Assembly: GCF_003149515.1 (NCBI RefSeq)
Contig: NZ_CP029145.1
Coordinates: 1,736,001-1,800,000 of the forward strand
DNA length: 64,000 bases
Reading direction: 5' to 3'
Source of the DNA: Hymenobacter nivis
GTDB lineage: Bacteria > Bacteroidota > Bacteroidia > Cytophagales > Hymenobacteraceae
The notes below the pieces were generated by a model, which ran no database searches, was not told where the DNA came from, and worked only from the letters and a program-made list of their open reading frames with translations. The translations under genes and the position numbers were made by a program. Position 1 is the first letter of the stretch, and every line of letters starts with the position of its first letter. Shown piece by piece: positions 1 to 9,300 of the stretch.

Positions 1-607
1 CGACGGTGCGGGAGGATTCGAGGGCCATCACGAAGCCATGACCTAGCTCCAGGACGGCGTTCAAGTTCTCGGCCGAGGCGTACCAGCTGTCAGCCAGCAG
101 GTACGCCTCGGCCACTTGTCGCTGGGCCATGCGCAGCATGGCCCGCAGGTACTCGTTTTTGATGAACTTGCTTTTGGCTTTGGTTTTCTGCGCTTTGGCG
201 TCCCACACGGCCTCCGTTTTTTCGATAAGCTCCACCGCAATTGGCAGGGCCAGTGCGCCGGCCTGGTAGAGTAGGCTCACAAAGTTGAGCCCTTTGACAA
301 AGCGGCCCTGGCTATGGTCCCAGTGCGTACAAATCAGGGCACTGGGGTCGGTATGGGCCTTTTCCAGGATGGAATCGTCCACGATAAGTACGGCAAACTC
401 GTCGACCGGTCGCTGGTGCTCGGCCCGGCGAATCAGCGGTTTGGCGTGCGCCCAGACCTGCTCCGAGTCCAGATAGGACGTGCTGAGCTAGCGCGTAACT
501 TGGTCGTGGCTCAATGCCCCGCCAAAGAGCCGGGATAAGCCCGTGGCAGAAGTCGGGCCCGTCGAGCTAATCAAATAGTCCGTGTATAAATCTAGGGTGC
601 AGGTCAT
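1..607 (-). pseudogene. IS4-like transposase, N-terminal part, with premature stop; runs off the window edge
   Basis: Reading leftward from an ATG at 607, the frame encodes a DDE transposase N-terminal half with the motif VLIVDDSILEKAH (first catalytic Asp), HWDHSQGRFVKG, and ADSWYASAENL (second Asp region), ending at the window edge in FVMALESSRTV. An in-frame TAG sits at 488-490 (codon 40), so only a 39-residue peptide would be made from this ATG unless the stop is read through or a later start is used. The family is IS4-like, possibly IS701; this comes from motif resemblance, not a search. The C-terminal part lies outside the window. A related C-terminal fragment follows at 676-1176. Confidence 0.7.
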
Positions 608-675
608 CGCCGAAAATAATAACTACTAATTTAGCCGCGTAACATCAGGTATTAAATTGCCGGGACCCCGTGCAG

Positions 676-1176
676 CTACGCACTAAGTTGGCGGAGTTGC
701 TGGTACATGGCTTTTAGCCCGACGGTGTAGAGTTGGGCTTTGAGACGAAAATGGCCGATGCCGCACTTGAGCTTAAGCACTTCGAGTTTGGTGTAGGCCA
801 GCACGGCAGCGAAGAAGTGCGTGGCTTGCGTGGCCAGCGCCTTGGTGGGCGATTTGCCCATCGACGCGTTCTGTTTGAGCGACTTGTGGTACTCTTCCAC
901 TTTCCACCGTCTCTGGTAAATCGTGGTCAGTTGGGCTTGGTCCAGGTCGGTGTCGCTGCTGACCAGATACAGGATGCCTTGGCTACCGTCTTGGTTTGTA
1001 AAGACTTGCCTGGTTACAAGCACCGCTTCCTGGACGGCCCGCAAATAGACGTGCAAGGGTTGCGTACCGGCAAATACCAGCGACTGCACGGGCTGGAACT
1101 GCCCTTGGGCGCGCGCTGCTTCGCTCAGGGCCACGGCGCGGCTGCTTTCGAGGGCAAAAATAAAGTAGTGGCCCTG
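676..1176 (-). pseudogene. IS4-like transposase, C-terminal fragment
   Basis: This open frame encodes the C-terminal third of the same transposase family as 1-607. It begins around FIFALESSRAVALSEA, equivalent to the last residues visible at the window edge, and contains the IS4 signature Y-x2-R-x3-E-x6-K (YQRRWKVEEYHKSLK) that carries the catalytic Glu. Synonymous codons differ from the neighbouring copy at the shared ALESSR segment, so this is a diverged second element rather than a recent duplicate. The frame stays open to 1389, but upstream of about 1176 it no longer resembles a transposase, so the N-terminal two thirds are missing. It is probably non-functional. Confidence 0.65.
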
Positions 1177-1428
1177 CCCGGCGCGGCGACAAACAAGGAC
1201 GAAGGCGTGGTGGTGCCCGCCCGGGCGCACCGGCAGATTTGGGTGGCCGTGCCGTTGGTACCGGCCGATTCCTTGCGCCAGCTCCGGGGGGCCCTGGCCA
1301 CTGGCAGCCAAGGCAATAATTCGCTGCGGCTGGTTGTACAGGTAAGCTACGCGGGGAAGCACGATGCGGGCGCATCCAACCGCGTGCACCTGTACCGGTA
1401 CCTTCAGCGCCTGTCACCGCCAAAGTAG
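1176..1428 (+). other. Possible 3' remnant of a gene truncated by the transposase fragment
   Basis: An open frame on the + strand continues to a stop at 1428 and ends with a polar, strand-like sequence (LRLVVQVSYAGKHDAG, VHLYRYLQRL) that looks more protein-like than the opposite frame. I do not recognise the family. It lies exactly where the transposase similarity stops, so it could be the surviving 3' end of a gene disrupted by the element. A chance open frame in GC-rich DNA is the main alternative. Confidence 0.2.
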
Positions 1429-1487
1429 CCCGCCGCGGCCGGGCAATGGCCGCCTTCCCGCGCCGCTGCAAAGCGTGTATACTATTG

Positions 1488-1780
1488 AAGCTGTTTAGGA
1501 AGTCGCCAGGCCGTCATGCTGATCTGGCGTCCGCGCAGCCGAAGCATCTCTACTTGCGGCAGTAAATAATTATACTCGTCGCGCAATAGGGTGCGGGGCT
1601 TGCCCCCGCCCGTTGTTACACAATTGGCGCGCGGTTCACGCAACGGCAGGCGGGGGCAAGCCCCGCACCCTACTGCTTTTTCGCAAATCACTTCGCGACG
1701 AGTATACTTGCGCGGGAGAGATGCTTCGACTGCGCGGACGCCAGATCAGCATGACGGCCTGATAGCTTCCTAAACAGCTT
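1488..1780. repeat. Nested palindromic repeat (family A outside, GC-rich palindrome inside)
   Basis: The outer arms are 1488-1551 and 1718-1780. They begin with a perfect 15-bp pair (AAGCTGTTTAGGAAG / its complement at 1766-1780) and continue with arms containing GTCATGCTGATCTGGCGTCC and GAAGCATCTCT. A second palindrome sits in the centre. It is bounded by TATACTCGTCGCG (1571-1583) and its complement (1693-1705), and has a perfect 24-bp pair at 1587-1610 / 1649-1672 (core GTGCGGGGCTTGCCCCCGCC). This looks like one repeat inserted into the loop of another. No gene is seen between 1429 and 1821. Confidence 0.85.
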
Positions 1781-1821
1781 TATTTTCTGCGTTACAGGCT
1801 ATCCCGGTGCGAGGGCGAAAA

Positions 1822-2892
1822 CTATTCCTCGTTGTTGTCGCGCGCGGCTTTGCGGGTGAGGGCGGTGAGGGCCGAGCGGGTGATGGCCGACTCGCTTTCG
1901 TAGCCGCGGCGGCGCTCGTTAGCGGCGGCGCTCTCGCCGGTGGCGGGCAGGGCGCGGTTCATCCAGCCCAGCATATCGGTGGTGATGCCGGGCAGCAGGC
2001 CGTGGAAGCCCGCCAGGAGCTTGGCCGGCAGCGAGAGGATGATTTCGCCGTCGCCGCGCCGGGTGGCGTTCCAGATTTGGCGCGCGGCTTGCTCGGCACT
2101 CATCGTGAGGCCAGGCAAGGCGTCGGCGATGCTGAACCAGGCGAACTCTTTCTTGTGCTGGCCCTTCATTTGGGCCTGGCCGGCGCTACCGGTGCGCAAC
2201 AAGCCAGGGCATACCGTCGTCACGCGGATGCCTTCCTGCCGCAGTTCGGCCCGGAAGCCTTCCGACAGGCCCACGAGGGCAAACTTGCTGGCGCTATACG
2301 GGACCATGTGCGGAATGGCAACCTTACCGCCCAGGCTCGAAATATTGACGATGCGGCCCTCGCCGCGCCGGCGCATACTGGGCAGCACGGCCTGCATGGC
2401 GTGCAAAGGGGCCCAGAAGTGCGTGTCCATCGAGTCCTCAAAGTCGCGCAGCTCCATGTTGTCGAGCGGGCCGGCGGTGATGATGCCGGCGTTGTTCACC
2501 AGCACGTCCACGGGCCCCAGGCGGCGCTCTACCTCGGCCACCATCGTGCGCACCTCGTTGGCGTCGGTAAGGTCGCGGGGCAAAGCCAGCACATCGGCCG
2601 CGGCGGCACCGTAGGAAATCAGGTCCTGGCGGGCGCGCTCCAGCTCGGCCGCGTCGCGGGCGCAGATGGCTACCCGGGCCCCCTCCACCACCGCCTGGCG
2701 GGCCAGTACCAGGCCCAGCCCGCGCGAGCCGCCGGTGATGAGCACCACCCGACCAGTGAGCTCGTAGCTGCCGCGGCGGTTGGCCCACAGCGTGGCGGCC
2801 ACGGCGGCGGCCCCCAGGCCGGCGGCCAGCAGCCAGTGGCTCGAAGAAGACTTAGACGAATCGGGGGCGGGAGAGGAAGGCGCATAGTTCAT
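1822..2892 (-). CDS. SDR-family oxidoreductase with N-terminal membrane anchor
   Basis: This 356-residue short-chain dehydrogenase/reductase is predicted to be NAD(P)-dependent. Residues 19-36 form a hydrophobic N-terminal helix (HWLLAAGLGAAAVAATLW) that probably anchors it to the membrane. The Rossmann motif TGGSRGLG is at 53-60, NNAG at 133-136, and the catalytic Ser-Tyr-Lys set is S186, Y199 and K203 (YSASK). The 60-residue tail after the SDR core is low in recognisable motifs. Classical SDRs run to about 250 residues, so this is an extended, membrane-associated type. The substrate cannot be told. It reads away from the next gene with about 200 bp between. Confidence 0.88.
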   Translation of the reverse strand: MNYAPSSPAPDSSKSSSSHWLLAAGLGAAAVAATLWANRRGSYELTGRVVLITGGSRGLGLVLARQAVVEGARVAICARDAAELERARQDLISYGAAAADVLALPRDLTDANEVRTMVAEVERRLGPVDVLVNNAGIITAGPLDNMELRDFEDSMDTHFWAPLHAMQAVLPSMRRRGEGRIVNISSLGGKVAIPHMVPYSASKFALVGLSEGFRAELRQEGIRVTTVCPGLLRTGSAGQAQMKGQHKKEFAWFSIADALPGLTMSAEQAARQIWNATRRGDGEIILSLPAKLLAGFHGLLPGITTDMLGWMNRALPATGESAAANERRRGYESESAITRSALTALTRKAARDNNEE

Positions 2893-3093
2893 GCAGGTTA
2901 GTATGGAAAGCGGGGCCCAAAGGTTACGTCGGCTGCCGATTTAATGTACCCCCGGGGGCCCCGGCGGCCGGCTGTGGGGGCCGCTGGCCCAGCGGCCCGG
3001 GTCAGCGGCTGGTTTTTGGCCCGATATTTACACTTTCGGGCCAAGCCCTGGGTTTTCGCTGGCCCCCCCTTGGCCCATCTTAGTCTTGTTGTC

Positions 3094-3582
3094 ATGAAGT
3101 GTTTCTTATTACTGGCCTCGCTGGCGGCCCTGGCCACGCCAGCCGCCCAGGCCCAGGCCGTAGTCAAAACCAAAGCCAAGGCCGACGGCCAGCCCACCAC
3201 CAAAACCAAAACCCCGGTTCCCGCTGCCCCGGCGGCGGCGCCCGCGGGGGCCCCGGCCAGCACCGAGGCCCGCGCCAACGCCCTCACTACCAATATGCAG
3301 CAAAACCTAGGCCTCTCGCCCCAGCAAGTTGAAAAGGTGCGCGCCATCAACCAGCGCGGCGTGGCGGCGGTGGAAAACGCCCGCGCCCGCTACCGCACCG
3401 ACCCAGGTAAGCTCAAGGGCCTCATCGACGGCGTGGGCCAGTCGCGCCTCGAAGCATTGAAAGAAGTGCTCACGCCCGCGCAGTTCGACAAGTACCAGCG
3501 CAAGCGCGAGGAGAAAATGGGTGTGCCCAGCGCGCCGGCCACCCAAGGCAACGCGGCCCCCGGCCTGGGCGGCAACGAGTAG
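3094..3582 (+). CDS. Small secreted protein, Spy/CpxP-like character
   Basis: A 162-residue protein starts at the ATG at 3094, chosen because a clean signal peptide follows (MKCFLLLASLAALATPAAQAQA). The mature part has a Lys/Pro/Ala-rich linker, then a helical stretch with LGLSPQQVEKVRAINQRG and LTPAQFDKYQ, reminiscent of the LTPEQ-type repeats of Spy/CpxP-like periplasmic proteins. No enzymatic motif is visible. An earlier in-frame start would add 50 residues ahead of the signal peptide and is unlikely. A long-looped hairpin with a T tract follows the stop. Confidence 0.7.
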   Translation: MKCFLLLASLAALATPAAQAQAVVKTKAKADGQPTTKTKTPVPAAPAAAPAGAPASTEARANALTTNMQQNLGLSPQQVEKVRAINQRGVAAVENARARYRTDPGKLKGLIDGVGQSRLEALKEVLTPAQFDKYQRKREEKMGVPSAPATQGNAAPGLGGNE

Positions 3583-3647
3583 CGCCGGGCCCCGCACGGG
3601 TATTTTTTTGGAAAGCGTCGAGCCAGTTGGCCCGGCGCTTTTTCTTT
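3581..3647 (+). terminator. Hairpin with long loop and T tract after the small secreted protein
   Basis: AGCGCCGGGCC (3581-3591) pairs perfectly with GGCCCGGCGCT (3632-3642), followed by TTTTC. The loop is about 40 nt, so a simple intrinsic terminator is only one reading. The ATG at 3627 lies inside this structure, which argues that the next gene starts further downstream. Confidence 0.5.
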
Positions 3648-3731
3648 GGCAAAACCATTTCGGGCACCGCTACCATCCAGCCGAAGAAAGGTAGTGCACG
3701 GAACCTGCATTTAGGATCCCCAGGGGGTATA

Positions 3732-5789
3732 TTGCAATCGATTGCCCTTTCTAAACGCAGGATTTTGATTACTTCTTTACTACCGCGTTTGCCCTCGGGG
3801 CCCCGGCTTTGCGTGGCCTGGGCCTGCTGGCTACTGCTTGGGTTGGCCCGCACCAGCTACGGGGCCCCGGCCAGCGATACGCTGTGTACCCGCGCCGCCG
3901 TCGAAGATATAGTGGTGACGCCCAGCTTCTACAGCGTGCTGGAAGACCCCACCGGCACCCTGACGCTGGCCGACGTGCAACGCCCCGCCAACGCCCGCCG
4001 CTTCGTGCTGGGGGCCCGCACGGCCAGCAGCATGCAGCACGTGGGGGCAGTATACTGGGTGCGGCTGCCGGTGAGCAACCAGGATTCGACCGGCCGGCAC
4101 TGGTACCTGGAGCTGTTCGACTCGCACATCAACGACATCACCTTTTACGGCCCCGACGGCCAGTGGCACACGGGGGCCGACGTACCGTTTAACAACCGCC
4201 GCTTTCGCTACAAGAATTACCTGTTCCGGCTGCCGCTGATGCCGAGCCGCACCGAGGTATTTTACCTGCGGCTGCAATCCAACTCCAAAACCAGCTTCCT
4301 CAGCCAGCTGCGCACCGAAGAGTTGCTGGACGGCTACTTCCAAACTGTGTACGGCCTGCTGGGCAGTTTCTACGGGGTGCTGCTCATCATGGTGGTGTAC
4401 AACTTGTTCATCTACCTGCTGACCCAGGACCAGAACCACCTGCGGTACGTGCTGTACGTGCTGAGCTGCGGCCTGCTGTTCCTCTCCGAAGACGGCCTGG
4501 GCTTCCAGTACATCTGGCCCGAGCTGCCCTGGCTCAACCAGGCCGTTATTGCCGGGGCCCCCATCCTACTGCTGCTCACCTTCAGCTACTACGCCCGCTA
4601 CTTCCTCGACGCGCCCCAGCGCCTGCCGCGCTTTGATCCCGCGGTGCGGGCCGTGGTGCTGGGCAGCGCCGTCCTGCTGCTGGTCGACGCGGTGTGGGTG
4701 CGGTCGGGCCTGGGCTTTTGGCTGTATTTACTGCCCTACGGCCTCATTTATTACGAAGCCGTGCGCGCCTACCAGCTTGGGTTTCGGCCGGCCCGCTTAT
4801 TTCTACTGGCCCAGGCCCTGGTATCCGCCAGCCTGTTGTTCCTGATCCTGCGCAAGCTGGGCATCGACGCTTTGACCACTACGTTTACTGTGTACAGCCT
4901 CAACATGGCGTTTGTGGCTGAAGTCGTGGTGCTGTCCTACGCATTGGGTGAGAAGATCAAAGCCATTAAGGACGACACCATCGAGGCACAGAAGCAGCTG
5001 GTAGAACAGCTGCGCAGCAAGCAAGTGGACCAAGGCCTGCTTGTCGAACAGCTCCACCAAAACGAAATACTTAAAGATCAGCTCAATTTCGAGCTAGAAG
5101 CCCTGGTGGTGCAGCGTACCCAGGAAATAAAGCACAAGAGCGAAACCATCGCGGCGCAGAATCGGGGGTTGCTCGAAGCCAACGGCTTGCTCGCGTTGCA
5201 GTCGGCGGCCATAGCCAAGCTCAACACCGACCTGCAGGTAGACCTGCACAATGCACAGGCGGCACGGGTCACCGCCCAGGAAATGAACTTTGGCGAGTTC
5301 AGCCAGATCTACCCCGACAAAGACGCTTGCTTGGTGTACTTGGCCAACTTGAAATGGGCTGCTGGGTACCAGTGCCGTAAGTGCGGCCATGGCAAATACT
5401 GCGAGGGCCGCGAGCTGCACTCCCGGCGGTGTACCCGTTGCCGCTACGTGGAGTCAGCCACCGCCTATACCCTACTGCAAAAATGCAAGTTTTCCGCGGT
5501 AAAAGCTTTGTATGCCGTGTTCCTTTTGCATACCCACAAAGGCCAGTACGCCACTTCACAAATGAGCCAGTTACTGGACCTGCGACAGGCCACCTGCTGG
5601 AGTTTTAGCCAAAAAACAATCGATGCCATTAAACGCCGAAGTGCCGAGGCAGACTACAATGAGCAGGAGGATTGGACCCACGTTTTACTAGCTACCGCCA
5701 GCGAACATGACGATTCGGTTGCGCTTCAGCCCGTAGCTACCACCGCAACGGTGAAAAAGAAGGCGCCGCCAGATATGGAACGGGCATAA
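3732..5789 (+). CDS. 7TM-DISM receptor fused to an IS1595-type zinc-ribbon/HTH domain
   Basis: From a TTG at 3732 (after a GGGGG tract) this is a 685-residue membrane protein; an ATG at 3627 is possible but sits in the preceding hairpin. Order: signal peptide (AWACWLLLGLARTSYGAPA), an extracellular 7TMR-DISMED2-like domain (about 50-195), seven transmembrane helices (about 205-420), and a cytoplasmic coiled coil (about 425-515). The C-terminal domain starts near MNFGEFSQIYPDKDACLVYL. It has a zinc ribbon C548-x2-C551-x15-C567-x2-C570 and a helical segment ending in LDLRQATCWSFSQKTIDAI, the layout of the N-terminal DNA-binding part of IS1595/ISXO2 transposases. No DDE catalytic domain, histidine kinase or cyclase domain is present. 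It lies just upstream of the PUL on the same strand. A regulatory role is inference. Confidence 0.82.
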   Translation: MQSIALSKRRILITSLLPRLPSGPRLCVAWACWLLLGLARTSYGAPASDTLCTRAAVEDIVVTPSFYSVLEDPTGTLTLADVQRPANARRFVLGARTASSMQHVGAVYWVRLPVSNQDSTGRHWYLELFDSHINDITFYGPDGQWHTGADVPFNNRRFRYKNYLFRLPLMPSRTEVFYLRLQSNSKTSFLSQLRTEELLDGYFQTVYGLLGSFYGVLLIMVVYNLFIYLLTQDQNHLRYVLYVLSCGLLFLSEDGLGFQYIWPELPWLNQAVIAGAPILLLLTFSYYARYFLDAPQRLPRFDPAVRAVVLGSAVLLLVDAVWVRSGLGFWLYLLPYGLIYYEAVRAYQLGFRPARLFLLAQALVSASLLFLILRKLGIDALTTTFTVYSLNMAFVAEVVVLSYALGEKIKAIKDDTIEAQKQLVEQLRSKQVDQGLLVEQLHQNEILKDQLNFELEALVVQRTQEIKHKSETIAAQNRGLLEANGLLALQSAAIAKLNTDLQVDLHNAQAARVTAQEMNFGEFSQIYPDKDACLVYLANLKWAAGYQCRKCGHGKYCEGRELHSRRCTRCRYVESATAYTLLQKCKFSAVKALYAVFLLHTHKGQYATSQMSQLLDLRQATCWSFSQKTIDAIKRRSAEADYNEQEDWTHVLLATASEHDDSVALQPVATTATVKKKAPPDMERA

Positions 5790-5877
5790 ACTAGAAATTA
5801 CTACTTGCCTGCATTCCTTATTATATTGTTTTTTAATAATTTTTCATCAGTTGCTTTTGCCTGCTAATACTGAATCA

Positions 5878-5899
5878 AGCCGGAAAATCCGGCTTTTTC
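5878..5899 (+). terminator. Intrinsic terminator after the receptor gene
   Basis: AGCCGGA (5878-5884), a three-A loop, TCCGGCT (5888-5894), then a run of T. It separates the receptor transcript from the PUL. Confidence 0.8.
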
Positions 5900-6356
5900 T
5901 TGTGCTATAAGCGTATTCGCTGCTTGTTATTAAAGCTTAGAATAGCCTTGTGGAGCCATTCAGACGTATTTTTGAGATGGACATTTGCAACAACTCAAAA
6001 TACCTTTGGCGTTCCTAATAGATAAATACGCTATTCGTTCTCTCCTCTTTGTGTGATAGACAATCCTCTTGCTATCTACAAACTTTCTACCTGTGCGGCC
6101 TTGGCTTTACAGAACCGGACACTTGAAACGTGTACCGCTTATAAGCGCAGGTGCTTACCCAAATTTTTAGGCCCAGGACTTTTACCCGCGGCCATCCCAT
6201 CGGAGCAAGCCCGCTCACAAAAAATAGTAAAATTTAGAAGCAATCGTTTGTTCAAACCGATGGATCTCTACGTATTTTTGGCGCCCTGCTCTAAGTAGTT
6301 CTTGCTTCTCCTGCTCGTCTACGCTTTTCACTTTTCCATCCACACCTCGTTTTTTT
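5900..6356 (+). promoter_or_regulatory. AT-richer leader region upstream of susC, with a candidate -7 box at 6001-6008
   Basis: This 457-bp stretch has no convincing gene; the 81-codon frame at 6053-6298 lacks any recognisable feature. TACCTTTG at 6001-6008 fits the Bacteroidota -7 consensus TAnnTTTG. No TTTG lies at the expected 19-20 bp upstream; the nearest is 5984-5987. If used, the susC mRNA would have a leader of roughly 340 nt, long enough for post-transcriptional control. Confidence 0.35.
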
Positions 6357-9300
6357 ATGGATCCAACCCGTTACTTTTCCACTTTCCGCAAAGCCGCGCT
6401 GGTAGCCGCTTGCGGATTGCCAGCCTTGGCCAGCCTCGCTGCACCGGGGCCCCTGCCGGGCCAGAGCTATGCGCAGAAACTTGTATCAAAGCGCCCGCCC
6501 GTAACCGTTTCGGGTCGGGTAATCCAAGCCAACGGCGAAGCTCTCCCCGGGGTGACCGTGCTGGTCAAAGGCACTGCCCTGGGTGTCAGCACCGATGCCA
6601 ACGGTGGCTTTACGCTAAGTGCTCCGGAGGGCAGCACCCTGGTATTCAGCTACGTAGGTTATCTTCGACGGGAAGTTGCCGTTACCAGCGCCAGTACGCA
6701 GCTCAACATCACCCTGACGGCCGACGTGGCGGCGCTGAATGAAGTAGTAGTGGTCGGTTACGGCACCCAGGAGCGCGGCAGCGTAACGGGAGCCATTTCG
6801 TCCGTTAACGGAGCAGAGTTGGTGCGCCAGCCGGTGGCCGATGCTACCCAGGCTCTTCAGGGCAAAGTTTCGGGCGTAACCATTACTTCCAACGGCGGGG
6901 CCCCCGGCGGCGCCGCTGGTACTTCGGTGCGCATCCGCGGCATAACGTCGGCCGGCAACAACAACCCACTGTACGTAGTCGATGGCTTTCCGCTACCGGA
7001 TAATGGCGATAGCCAGCTCAGCAACATCAGCCCGAACGACATCGAGACGATTGACGTCTTGAAAGATGCCTCTGCTACCGCTATTTACGGGGTGCGGGCA
7101 GCCAACGGGGTCGTCCTCATTACCACCAAACGTGGCAAAGTCGGTAAGACCAGCGTCAACGTGGACGCTTACCGGGGAGTGCAGTCCGTGGCCCGTCGGC
7201 TGGACCTGCTTAATGCCGAACAGTATGCGGTAATCAACAACGAGGCCCGCATTGCGGCCGGCCAGCCCATCGCACTGGATAAGCTACGCAACCCGGCTGC
7301 GCTGGGTCAAGGCACCGACTGGCAGGACTTAATGTTCCGCCGGGCCAAGATTCAGAACTACTCGCTCTCGGCCACCGGGGGCAGCGAAAAGGCTCGCTAT
7401 GCGCTGTCGGGCACGTACTTCCAGCAGGACGGCGTCATCCTGGGCTCCAATTTCGAGCGCTTCACGCTCCGCGCTAACGGCGACGTGCAGCTAAGCCCTA
7501 TTTTTAAAATCGGCAACAGCATCTCGCTAACCCACTCGGAAGACCGCCAGATTACGAGCAACAATGGCGAGTACGGTGCCGTGCAGCAGCTATTGCGTAT
7601 GCCGCCCACCGTGCAGCCCTACCGGCCCGATGGCTACTGGTATCAGCCCAACAGTCCCATGGATAACTTCACGGAAGAGAACCCGTTGGCTACTTCCCTG
7701 CGGGCCAATCAAAAGTTCGTTCGCAACCGGGCCACCACTACGTTTTATGCCGAGCTGGAGCCAGTGAAAGGCCTACGCTTCCGGACTAACGTCGGGGCCG
7801 ACCTTGTTTTCGAGAACTTCAACCAATTTGCTCCCAAGGGCCCGGAGTTGGCCGGCTACACCCAGCGCTACATCACCGCCGGGGCGGGCGCTACCGCCGG
7901 CTATTCCCCAAGCTACCTGATTGAGAACACGGCCACCTACGACCGCACTTTCGCCGAAAAGCACCATGCCACGCTGTTGGTAGGGCAGTCGGCGCAGGAA
8001 TTTAACTACAGCAACGTAGAGGCTTACCGCACGGGCTACCTGCGCAACGACCTGCAAACCATCAACGTGGGGCCCATCAATACGCTGCTGGCCAACGCGG
8101 GCACCATCGACCCAGCCCGGCACCTATCCAGCTACTTCGGCCGCTTAAATTACGATTACGCCGGCAAATACATTTTCCAGGCCACTGCCCGCTACGACGG
8201 TTCCTCGCGCTTCGAGCCAGGCCACAAGTTTGGTTTCTTCCCCAGCGCGTCGGTGGGCTGGCGCATTTCGGAAGAGGAATTCCTGAAGGGCAACACCACC
8301 ATCAGCAACCTCAAGCTGCGCGCCGGCTACGGCCGCGTGGGCAACGAGCTGAACGCCGGACGTTTCGCTTACCTGTACTCTATCAACTTCGGCGCAGTTT
8401 ATCCCTTTGGATCGGACGGTACCATCAACACGGGGGGCGCGCCGACTCGCTTATCCAACCCCAATCTGCGCTGGGAGTACAACGACCAGGCCAACATTGG
8501 TCTGGAAATGGGTTTCCTGGATAACCGCATCGAGGCGACTATCGACCTCTACAACCGCAACTCGCCCAACCTGATTGCGCCCGTGCCGCAATCCCTCGTG
8601 TCGGGCACTTACGAGTCGGTGAACTCCAACGCCGCCAGCGCCTACAACCGGGGCATCGACTTCTCGCTGACTTCGCACAATTTCGTCGGTTCGAGCGGGG
8701 CCCTGACCTGGACAACCACCTTCAACATATCAGCCTACAAAACCCGCCTGGTGTCGTTGGGAGCCGGTATTCCCTACAACGGCCCACAGTATTTGAGTGG
8801 TAATATCGTGCGCTACGATGCCGGCCATGCCTTGGGGTCTTTCTACGGCTACGTGGCCGATGGTCTGATTCAGAGCAAGGAAGAGCTGAACGCCCTGAAC
8901 GCCGGGGCCCTGGCTGGCACGGCCAAGTCCGCCAATTACCAGAACGCGGGCACCGCTCCTGGCGACATTAAATTCCGGGACCTGAACGGCGACGGCGTCA
9001 TCACCGAAGCTGACCGCACTTTTATCGGTAATCCGAACCCGAACTTTACGTTTGGCCTCACCAACACCCTGGGCTTTAAGGGCTTTGATTTGAGCTTCTT
9101 TATCCAGGGCGTGCAGGGCAACGATATATACAACCTGAACCGCTACATCACGGAAAACGCTCTGTACGGCACCACCAACGGCACCACCAACGTACTGAAC
9201 CGCTGGACCGGTACCGGCACCAGCAACGATATGCCGCGCGCCATCGTGGGCGACCCCAACAACAACCTGCGGATATCGACCCACTACATCGAGAACGGCT

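Noticed and set aside
733-1175. Long + strand frame opposite the transposase fragment
   Set aside because: It mirrors the transposase C-terminal coding sequence on the other strand, which has the clear YREK signature.
1571-1705. Possible CRISPR-like or attC-type structure
   Set aside because: Only one inverted pair and no regular direct repeats with spacers; better explained as a nested palindromic repeat.
1807-2901. 364-codon + strand frame over the SDR gene
   Set aside because: Antisense shadow of a gene with complete SDR motifs; GC-rich DNA keeps such frames open.
3627-3731. ATG 3627 as the start of the 7TM-DISM gene
   Set aside because: It lies inside the hairpin that follows the previous gene and adds a charged stretch ahead of the signal peptide.
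6053-6298. 81-codon open frame in the susC leader
   Set aside because: No signal peptide, motif or balanced composition; it lies downstream of a plausible -7 box in what looks like an untranslated leader.
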